Source of the DNA: Tubulanus polymorphus
Lineage: Eukaryota; Nemertea; Palaeonemertea; Tubulaniformes; Tubulanidae
Assembly (NCBI RefSeq): GCF_964204645.1
Contig: NC_134028.1
Coordinates: forward strand, 124,001-188,000
DNA length: 64,000 nucleotides
Direction: 5' to 3'
The notes below the pieces were generated by a model, which saw nothing but the letters and a program-made list of their open reading frames with translations, searched no databases and was not told the origin of the DNA. Positions 52,001 through 62,700 of this stretch are shown piece after piece. The translations under genes were made by a program, and so were the position numbers. Within the stretch, counting starts at the first letter, position 1. Every line of letters starts with the position of its first letter.

Positions 52001-53758
52001 GAAATCAGTTCAGTTTACCTTAACCTATCATTTCAGATCGAGTCCATCATCTTCAGGAGCATAAATAGCCAGAAAATTCTTAATCTTTCCACCTATCTAT
52101 TTGAAATCAGTTCAATACGCCTTAACACATCTTTTCAGATTGAATCCATCATCTTCAGAACCAAAAGCAGCCAGAAAATTCTGATTCTTTCAACCTATCT
52201 ATTTGAAATCAGTTCAGTACACCCTAACCCATCAATTAAGATAGAACTCATCATCTTTAGGACCCTATTTTGCAAGAAAAATCTGTATCTTTCAGTCCAT
52301 CTGCTCGAAATCAGTTCAGTTTACCTTAACCTATCATTTCAGATCGAGTCCATCATCTTCAGGAGCATAAATAGCCAGAAAATTCTTAATCTTTCCACCT
52401 ATCTATTTGAAATCAGTTCAATACGCCTTAACACATCTTTTCAGATTGAATCCATCATCTTCAGAACCAAAAGCAGCCAGAAAATTCTTAATCTTTCAAC
52501 CTATCTATTTGAAATCAGTTCAGTACACCCTAACCCATCAATTAAGATAGAATTCATCATCTTTAGGACCCTATTTTGCAAGAAAAATCTGTATCTTTCA
52601 GTCCACCTACTCGAAATCAGTTCAGTTTACCTTAACCTATCATTTCAGATCGAGTCCATCATCTTCAGGAGCATAAATAGCCAGAAAATTCTTAATCTTT
52701 CCACCTATCTATTTGAAATCAGTTCAATACGCCTTAGCCCATCTTTTCAGATTGAGTCCATCATCTTCAGAACCAAAGGCAGCCAGAAAATTCTGATTCT
52801 TTCCACCTATCTATTTGAAATCAGTTCAGTTCACCCTAACCCATCAATTAAGATAGAATTCATCATCTTTAGGACCCTATTTTGCAAGAAAAATCTGTAT
52901 CTTTCAGTCCATCTACTCGAAATCAGTTCAGTTTACCTTAACCTATCATTTCAGATCGAGTCCATCATCTTCAGGAGCATAAATAGACAGAAAATTCTTA
53001 ATCTTTCCACCTATCTATTTGAAATCAGTTCAATACGCCTTAGCCCATCTTTTCAGATTGAGTCCATCATCTTCAGAACCAAAGGCAGCCAGAAAATTCT
53101 GATTCTTTCCACCTATCTATTTGAAATCAGTTCAGTTCACCCTAACTCATCAATTAAGATAGAATTCATCATCTTTAGGACCCTATTTTGCAAGAAAAAT
53201 CTGTATCTTTCAGTCCATCTACTCGAAATCAGTTCAGTTTACCTTAACCTATCATTTCAGATCGAGTCCATCATCTTCAGGAGCATAAATAGCCAGAAAA
53301 TTCTTAATCTTTCCACCTATCTATTTGAAATCAGTTCAATACGCCTTAGCCCATCTTTTCAGATTGAGTCCATCATCTTCAGAACCAAAGGCAGCCAGAA
53401 AATTCTGATTCTTTCCACCTATCTATATGAAATCAGTTCAGTTCACCCTAACTCATCAATTAAGATAGAATTCATCATCTTTAGGACCCTATTTTGCAAG
53501 AAAAATCTGTATATTTCAGTCCATCTACTCGAAATCAGTTCAGTTTACCTTAACCTATCATTTCAGATCGAGTCCATCATCTTCAGGAGCATAAATAACC
53601 AGAAAATTCTTAATCTTTCAACCTATCTGTTTGAAATCAGTTCAGTACACCCTAACCCATCAATTAAGATAGAATTCATCATCTTTAGGACCCTATTTTG
53701 CAAGAAAAATCTGTATCTTTCAGTCCATCTACTCGAAATCAGTTCAGTTTACCTTAAC
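46006..53758 (+). repeat. 76-monomer super-unit U3 (7,753 bp)
   Basis: It follows U1 through the tetramer at 50393-50800, then runs on for 29 monomers where U1 has 5, a net gain of 24. The extension has AATATCCACG (about 50840), TTTTGAAAG (about 51656), GAGTTCATC (about 51735), CCACCTACTCG (about 52602), AATAGACAG (about 52981), CTATATGAAATC (about 53424) and TATATTTCAG (about 53509). Several of these markers also occur near 31.3-31.6 kb, so part of the extension resembles the linking segment there. Confidence 0.83.
47536..47638 (+). repeat. 103-bp C monomer, copy 4
   Basis: Same TACCCTAACCC end, 9,283 bp after copy 3, in the matching place of U3. Confidence 0.93.
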
Positions 53759-56716
53759 CTATCATTTCAGATCGAGTCCATCATCTTCAGGAGCATAAAT
53801 AACCAGAAAATTCTTAATCTTTCCACCTATCTATTTGAAATCAGTTCAATACGCCTTAGCCCATCTTTTCAGATTCAGTCCATCATCTTCAGAACCAAAG
53901 GCAGCCAGAAAATTCTTAATCTTTCCACCTATCTGTTTGAAATCAGTTCAGTTCACCCTAACCCATCAATTTAGATAGAATTCATCATCTTTAGGACCCT
54001 ATTTTGCATGAAAAACCTGTATCTTTCAGTCCATCTGCTCGAAATCAGTTCAGTTTACCTTAACCTATCATTTCAGATCGAGTCCATCATCTTCAGGAGC
54101 ATAAATAGCCAGAAAATTCTTAATCTTTCCACCTATCTATTTGAAATCAGTTCAATACGCCTTAACACATCTTTTCAGATTGAATCCATCATCTTCAGAA
54201 CCAAAAGCAGCCAGAAAATTCTGATTCTTTCAACCTGTCTATTTGAAATCAGTTCAGTACACCCTAACCCATCATTTAAGATAGAACTCATCATCTTTAG
54301 GACCCTATTTTGCAATAAAAATCTGTGTCTTTCAGTCCATCTGCTCGAAATCAGTTCAGTTTACCTTAACCTATCATTTCAGATCGAGTCCATCATCTTC
54401 AGGAGCATAAATAGCCAGAAAATTCTTAATCTTTCCACCTATCTATTTGAAATCAGTTCAATACGCCTTAACACATCTTTTCAGATTGAATCCATCATCT
54501 TCAGAACCAAAAGCAGCCAGAAAATTCTTAATCTTTCAACCTATCTATTTGAAATCAGTTCAGTACACCCTAACCCATAAATTAAGATAGAATTCATCAT
54601 CTTTAGGACCCTATTTTGCAAGAAAAATCTGTATCTTTCAGTCCATCTACTCGAAATCAGTTCAGTTTACCTTAACCTATCATTTCAGATCGAGTCCATC
54701 ATCTTCAGGAGCATAAATAGCCAGAAAATTCTTAATCTTTCCACCTATCTATTTGAAATCAGTTCAATACGCCTTAGCCCATCTTTTCAGATTGAGTCCA
54801 TCATCTTCAGAACCAATGGCAGCCAGAAAATTCTGATTCTTTCCACCTATCTATTTGAAATCAGTTCAGTTCACCCTAACTCATCAATTAAGATAGAATT
54901 CATCATCTTTAGGACCCTATTTTGCAAGAAAAATCTGTATCTTTCAGTCCATCTACTCGAAATCAGTTCAGTTTACCTTAACCTATCATTTCAGATCGAG
55001 TCCATCATCTTCAGGAGCATAAATAACCAGAAAATTCTTAATCTTTCAACCTATCTGTTTGAAATCAGTTCAGTACACCCTAACCCATCAATTAAGATAG
55101 AATTCATCATCTTTAGGACCCTATTTTGCAAGAAAAATCTGTATCTTTCAGTCCATCTACTCGAAATCAGTTCAGTTTACCTTAACCTATCATTTCAGAT
55201 CGAGTCCATCATCTTCAGGAGCATAAATAACCAGAAAATTCTTAATCTTTCCACCTATCTATTTGAAATCAGTTCAATACGCCTTAGCCCATCTTTTCAG
55301 ATTCAGTCCATCATCTTCAGAACCAAAGGCAGCCAGAAAATTCTTAATCTTTCCACCTATCTGTTTGAAATCAGTTCAGTTCACCCTAACCCATCAATTT
55401 AGATAGAATTCATCATCTTTAGGACCCTATTTTGCAAGAAAAACCTGTATCTTTCAGTCCATCTGCTCGAAATCAGTTCAGTTTACCTTAACCTATCATT
55501 TCAGATCGAGTCCATCATCTTCAGGAGCATAAATAGCCAGAAAATTCTTAATCTTTCCACCTATCTATTTGAAATCAGTTCAATACGCCTTAACACATCT
55601 TTTCAGATTGAATCCATCATCTTCAGAACCAAAAGCAGCCAGAAAATTCTGATTCTTTCAACCTATCTATTTGAAATCAGTTCAGTACACCCTAACCCAT
55701 CAATTAAGATAGAACTCATCATCTTTAGGACCCTATTTTGCAAGAAAAATCTGTATCTTTCAGTCCATCTACTCGAAATCAGTTCAGTTTACCTTAACCT
55801 ATCATTTCAGATCGAGTCCATCATCTTCAGGAGCATAAATAGCCATAAAATTCTTAATCTTTCCACCTATCTATTTGAAATCAGTTCAATACGCCTTAAC
55901 ACATCTTTTCAGATTGAATCCATCATCTTCAGAACCAAAAGCAGCCAGAAAATTCTTAATCTTTCCACCTATCTATTTGAAATCAGTTCAATACGCCTTA
56001 GCCCATCTTTTCAGATTGAGTCCATCATCTTCAGAACCAAAGGCAGCCAGAAAATTCTGATTCTTTCCACCCATCTATTTGAAATCAGTTCAGTTCACCC
56101 TAACCCATCAATTAAGGTAGAATTCATCATCTTTAGGACCCTATTTTGCAAGAAAAATCTGTATCTTTCAGTCCATCTACTCGAAATCAGATCAGTCTAC
56201 CTTAACCTATCATTTCAGATCGAGTCCATCATCTTCAGGAGCATAAATAGCCAGAAAATTCTTAATCTTTCCACCTATCTATTTGAAATCAGTTCAATAC
56301 GCCTTAGCCCATCTTTTCAGATTGAGTCCATCATCTTCAGAACCAAAGGCAGCCAGAAAATTCTGATTCTTTCAACCTATCTATTTGAAATCAGTTCAGT
56401 TCACCCTAACTCATCAATTAAGATAGAATTCATCATCTTTAGGACCCTATTTTGCAAGAAAAATCTGTATCTTTCAGTCCATCTACTCGAAATCAGTTCA
56501 GTTTACCTTAACCTATCATTTCAGATCGAGTCCATCATCTTCAGGAGCATAAATAACCAGAAAATTCTTAATCTTTCAACCTATCTGTTTGAAATCAGTT
56601 CAGTACACCCTAACCCATCAATTAAGATAGAATTCATCATCTTTAGGACCCTATTTTGCAAGAAAAATCTGTATCTTTCAGTCCATCTACTCGAAATCAG
56701 TTCAGTTTACCTTAAC
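53759..56716 (+). repeat. 29-monomer super-unit U4 (2,958 bp), carrying three in-register deletions
   Basis: Compared with U1 it lacks 7 monomers early, the 13-monomer block also missing from U2, and 3 monomers at the AACCAATGGCAG trimers (714+1,327+306 bp). The 7-monomer loss shortens the local ORF from 428 to 190 codons, exactly 7 x 34. Its first A has the ordinary CTATCATTTCAG start rather than ATTTCATTTCAG, although C* has the GCATGAAA variant. Confidence 0.85.
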
Positions 56717-59700
56717 ATTTCATTTCAGATCGAGTCCATCATCTTCAGGAGCATAAATAACCAGAAAATTCTTAATCTTTCCACCTATCTATTTGAAATC
56801 AGTTCAATACGCCTTAGCCCATCTTTTCAGATTCAGTCCATCATCTTCAGAACCAAAGGCAGCCAGAAAATTCTTAATCTTTCCACCTATCTGTTTGAAA
56901 TCAGTTCAGTTCACCCTAACCCATCAATTTAGATAGAATTCATCATCTTTAGGACCCTATTTTGCATGAAAAACCTGTATCTTTCAGTCCATCTGCTCGA
57001 AATCAGTTCAGTTTACCTTAACCTATCATTTCAGATCGAGTCCATCATCTTCAGGAGCATAAATAGCCAGAAAATTCTTAATCTTTCCACCTATCTATTT
57101 GAAATCAGTTCAATACGCCTTAACACATCTTTTCAGATTGAATCCATCATCTTCAGAACCAAAAGCAGCCAGAAAATTCTGATTCTTTCAACCTATCTAT
57201 TTGAAATCAGTTCAGTACACCCTAACCCATCAATTAAGATAGAACTCATCATCTTTAGGACCCTATTTTGCAAGAAAAATCTGTATCTTTCAGTCCATCT
57301 GCTCGAAATCAGTTCAGTTTACCTTAACCTATCATTTCAGATCGAGTCCATCATCTTCAGGAGCATAAATAGCCATAAAATTCTTAATCTTTCCACCTAT
57401 CTATTTGAAATCAGTTCAATACGCCTTTACACATCTTTTCAGATTGAATCCATCATCTTCAGAACCAAAAGCAGCCAGAAAATTCTTAATCTTTCCACCT
57501 ATCTATTTGAAATCAGTTCAATACGCCTTAGCCCATCTTTTCAGATTGAGTCCATCATCTTCAGAACCAAAGGCAGCCAGAAAATTCTGATTCTTTCCAC
57601 CCATCTATTTGAAATCAGTTCAGTTCACCCTAACCCATCAATTAAGGTAGAATTCATCATCTTTAGGACCCTATTTTGCAAGAAAAATCTGTATCTTTCA
57701 GTCCATCTACTCGAAATCAGTTCAGTCTACCTTAACCTATCATTTCAGATCGAGTCCATCATCTTCAGGAGCACAAATAGCCACGAAATTCTTAATCTTT
57801 CCACCTATCTATTTGAAATCAGTTCAATACGCCTTAACACATCTTTTCAGATTGAATCCATCATCTTCAGAACCAAAAGCAGCCAGAAAATTCTGATTCT
57901 TTCAACCTGTCTATTTGAAATCAGTTCAGTACACCCTAACCCATCATTTAAGATAGAACTCATCATCTTTAGGACCCTATTTTGCAATAAAAATCTGTGT
58001 CTTTCAGTCCATCTGCTCGAAATCAGTTCAGTTTACCTTAACCTATCATTTCAGATCGAGTCCATCATCTTCAGGAGCATAAATAGCCAGAAAATTCTTA
58101 ATCTTTCCACCTATCTATTTGAAATCAGTTCAATACGCCTTAACACATCTTTTCAGATTGAATCCATCATCTTCAGAACCAAAAGCAGCCAGAAAATTCT
58201 TAATCTTTCAACCTATCTATTTGAAATCAGTTCAGTACACCCTAACCCATAAATTAAGATAGAATTCATCATCTTTAGGACCCTATTTTGCAAGAAAAAT
58301 CTGTATCTTTCAGTCCATCTACTCGAAATCAGTTCAGTTTACCCTAACCCTATCATTTCAGATCGAGTCCATCATCTTCAGGAGCATAAATAGCCAGAAA
58401 ATTCTTAATCTTTCCACCTATCTATTTGAAATCAGTTCAATACGCCTTAACACATCTTTTCAGATTGAATCCATCATCTTCAGAACCAAAAGCAGCCAGA
58501 AAATTCTGATTCTTTCAACCTATCTATTTGAAATCAGTTCAGTACACCCTAACCCATCAATTAAGATAGAACTCATCATCTTTAGGACCCTATTTTGCAA
58601 GAAAAATCTGTATCTTTCAGTCCATCTGCTCGAAATCAGTTCAGTTTACCTTAACCTATCATTTCAGATCGAGTCCATCATCTTCAGGAGCATAAATAGC
58701 CATAAAATTCTTAATCTTTCCACCTATCTATTTGAAATCAGTTCAATACGCCTTAACACATCTTTTCAGATTGAATCCATCATCTTCAGAACCAAAAGCA
58801 GCCAGAAAATTCTTAATCTTTCCACCTATCTATTTGAAATCAGTTCAATACGCCTCAGCCCATCTTTTCAGATTGAGTCCATCATCTTCAGAACCAAAGG
58901 CAGCCAGAAAATTCTGATTCTTTCCACCCATCTATTTGAAATCAGTTCAGTTCACCCTAACCCATCAATTAAGGTAGAATTCATCATCTTTAGGACCCTA
59001 TTTTGCAAGAAAAATCTGTATCTTTCAGTCCATCTACTCGAAATCAGTTCAGTCTACCTTAACCTATCATTTCAGATCGAGTCCATCATCTTCAGGAGCA
59101 TAAATAGCCACGAAATTCTTAATCTTTCCACCTATCTATTTGAAATCAGTTCAATACGCCTTAACACATCTTTTCAGATTGAATCCATCATCTTCAGAAC
59201 CAAAAGCAGCCAGAAAATTCTGATTCTTTCAACCTGTCTATTTGAAATCAGTTCAGTACACCCTAACCCATCATTTAAGATAGAACTCATCATCTTTAGG
59301 ACCCTATTTTGCAATAAAAATCTGTGTCTTTCAGTCCATCTGCTCGAAATCAGTTCAGTTTACCTTAACCTATCATTTCAGATCGAGTCCATCATCTTCA
59401 GGAGCATAAATAGCCAGAAAATTCTTAATCTTTCCACCTATCTATTTGAAATCAGTTCAATACGCCTTAACACATCTTTTCAGATTGAATCCATCATCTT
59501 CAGAACCAAAAGCAGCCAGAAAATTCTTAATCTTTCAACCTATCTATTTGAAATCAGTTCAGTACACCCTAACCCATAAATTAAGATAGAATTCATCATC
59601 TTTAGGACCCTATTTTGCAAGAAAAATCTGTATCTTTCAGTCCATCTACTCGAAATCAGTTCAGTTTACCTTAACCTATCATTTCAGATCGAGTCCATCA

Positions 59701-62700
59701 TCTTCAGGAGCATAAATAGCCAGAAAATTCTTAATCTTTCCACCTATCTATTTGAAATCAGTTCAATACGCCTTAGCCCATCTTTTCAGATTGAGTCCAT
59801 CATCTTCAGAACCAAAGGCAGCCAGAAAATTCTGATTCTTTCCACCTATCTATTTGAAATCAGTTCAGTTCACCCTAACTCATCAATTAAGATAGAATTC
59901 ATCATCTTTAGGACCCTATTTTGCAAGAAAAATCTGTATCTTTCAGTCCATCTACTCGAAATCAGTTCAGTTTACCTTAACCTATCATTTCAGATCGAGT
60001 CCATCATCTTCAGGAGCATAAATAGCCAGAAAATTCTTAATCTTTCCACCTATCTATTTGAAATCAGTTCAATACGCCTTAGCCCATCTTTTCAGATTGA
60101 GTCCATCATCTTCAGAACCAATGGCAGCCAGAAAATTCTGATTCTTTCCACCTATCTATTTGAAATCAGTTCAGTTCACCCTAACTCATCAATTAAGATA
60201 GAATTCATCATCTTTAGGACCCTATTTTGCAAGAAAAATCTGTATCTTTCAGTCCATCTACTCGAAATCAGTTCAGTTTACCTTAACCTATCATTTCAGA
60301 TCGAGTCCATCATCTTCAGGAGCATAAATAACCAGAAAATTCTTAATCTTTCAACCTATCTGTTTGAAATCAGTTCAGTACACCCTAACCCATCAATTAA
60401 GATAGAATTCATCATCTTTAGGACCCTATTTTGCAAGAAAAATCTGTATCTTTCAGTCCATCTACTCGAAATCAGTTCAGTTTACCTTAACCTATCATTT
60501 CAGATCGAGTCCATCATCTTCAGGAGCATAAATAACCAGAAAATTCTTAATCTTTCCACCTATCTATTTGAAATCAGTTCAATACGCCTTAGCCCATCTT
60601 TTCAGATTCAGTCCATCATCTTCAGAACCAAAGGCAGCCAGAAAATTCTTAATCTTTCCACCTATCTGTTTGAAATCAGTTCAGTTCACCCTAACCCATC
60701 AATTTAGATAGAATTCATCATCTTTAGGACCCTATTTTGCAAGAAAAACCTGTATCTTTCAGTCCATCTGCTCGAAATCAGTTCAGTTTACCTTAACCTA
60801 TCATTTCAGATCGAGTCCATCATCTTCAGGAGCATAAATAGCCAGAAAATTCTTAATCTTTCCACCTATCTATTTGAAATCAGTTCAATACGCCTTAACA
60901 CATCTTTTCAGATTGAATCCATCATCTTCAGAACCAAAAGCAGCCAGAAAATTCTGATTCTTTCAACCTATCTATTTGAAATCAGTTCAGTACACCCTAA
61001 CCCATCAATTAAGATAGAACTCATCATCTTTAGGACCCTATTTTGCAAGAAAAATCTGTATCTTTCAGTCCATCTACTCGAAATCAGTTCAGTTTACCTT
61101 AACCTATCATTTCAGATCGAGTCCATCATCTTCAGGAGCATAAATAGCCATAAAATTCTTAATCTTTCCACCTATCTATTTGAAATCAGTTCAATACGCC
61201 TTAACACATCTTTTCAGATTGAATCCATCATCTTCAGAACCAAAAGCAGCCAGAAAATTCTTAATCTTTCCACCTATCTATTTGAAATCAGTTCAATACG
61301 CCTTAGCCCATCTTTTCAGATTGAGTCCATCATCTTCAGAACCAAAGGCAGCCAGAAAATTCTGATTCTTTCCACCCATCTATTTGAAATCAGTTCAGTT
61401 CACCCTAACCCATCAATTAAGGTAGAATTCATCATCTTTAGGACCCTATTTTGCAAGAAAAATCTGTATCTTTCAGTCCATCTACTCGAAATCAGATCAG
61501 TCTACCTTAACCTATCATTTCAGATCGAGTCCATCATCTTCAGGAGCATAAATATCCACGAAATTCTTAATCTTTCCACCTATCTATTTGAAATCAGTTC
61601 AATACGCCTTAACACATCTTTTCAGATTGAATCCATCATCTTCAGAACCAAAAGCAGCCAGAAAATTCTGATTCTTTCAACCTGTCTATTTGAAATCAGT
61701 TCAGTACACCCTAACCCATCATTTAAGATAGAACTCATCATCTTTAGGACCCTATTTTGCAAGAAAAATCTGTATCTTTCAGTCCATCTGCTCGAAATCA
61801 GTTCAGTTTACCTTAACCTATCATTTCAGATCGAGTCCATCATCTTCAGGAGCATAAATAGCCAGAAAATTCTTAATCTTTCCACCTATCTATTTGAAAT
61901 CAGTTCAATACGCCTTAACACATCTTTTCAGATTGAATCCATCATCTTCAGAACCAAAAGCAGCCAGAAAATTCTTAATCTTTCAACCTATCTATTTGAA
62001 ATCAGTTCAGTACACCCTAACCCATAAATTAAGATAGAATTCATCATCTTTAGGACCCTATTTTGCAAGAAAAATCTGTATCTTTCAGTCCATCTACTCG
62101 AAATCAGTTCAGTTTACCTTAACCTATCATTTCAGATCGAGTCCATCATCTTCAGGAGCATAAATAGCCAGAAAATTCTTAATCTTTCCACCTATCTATT
62201 TGAAATCAGTTCAATACGCCTTAGCCCATCTTTTCAGATTGAGTCCATCATCTTCAGAACCAAAGGCAGCCAGAAAATTCTGATTCTTTCCACCTATCTA
62301 TTTGAAATCAGTTCAGTTCACCCTAACTCATCAATTAAGATAGAATTCATCATCTTTAGGACCCTATTTTGAAAGAAAAATCTGTATCTTTCAGTCCATC
62401 TACTCGAAATCAGTTCAGTTTACCTTAACCTATCATTTCAGATCGAGTTCATCATCTTCAGGAGCATAAATAGCCAGAAAATTCTTAATCTTTCCACCTA
62501 TCTATTTGAAATCAGTTCAATACGCCTTAGCCCATCTTTTCAGATTGAGTCCATCATCTTCAGAACCAAAGGCAGCCAGAAAATTCTGATTCTTTCCACC
62601 TATCTATTTGAAATCAGTTCAGTTCACCCTAACTCATCAATTAAGATAGAATTCATCATCTTTAGGACCCTATTTTGCAAGAAAAACCTGTATCTTTCAG

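Larger units (their letters stand above)
46006..56716 (+). repeat. 10,711-bp super-unit (U3+U4), first copy
   Basis: The pair U3+U4 (105 monomers, one of 103 bp) is followed at 56717 by a new copy that repeats U3 at +10,711 bp. All checked markers recur at this exact spacing: AATATCCACG, TTTTGAAAG, GAGTTCATC, CCACCTACTCG and AATAGACAG. Confidence 0.84.

Noticed and set aside
24220-58252. 428-codon ORFs at 24220, 36972, 42277, 46255 and 56966 (190 codons at 54008) as protein-coding genes
   Set aside because: They are read-through of the satellite frame. The start is an AAG-to-ATG change in one C monomer and the stop a CCATAAATT variant. Upstream and downstream sequence is the same satellite, and divergence shows no codon-position bias.
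25237-59330. AATAAA polyadenylation signal in the GCAATAAAAATCTGTG variant
   Set aside because: It is a G-to-T change in a few C monomers with no transcription unit and no downstream element; it is copied with the units.
1811-61365. Many 61-codon ORFs (for example 1811-1996, 17213-17398, 61180-61365)
   Set aside because: They begin at TTG, not ATG, in a second frame across the B-B or A-B junction of tetramers. They are shadows of the repeat.
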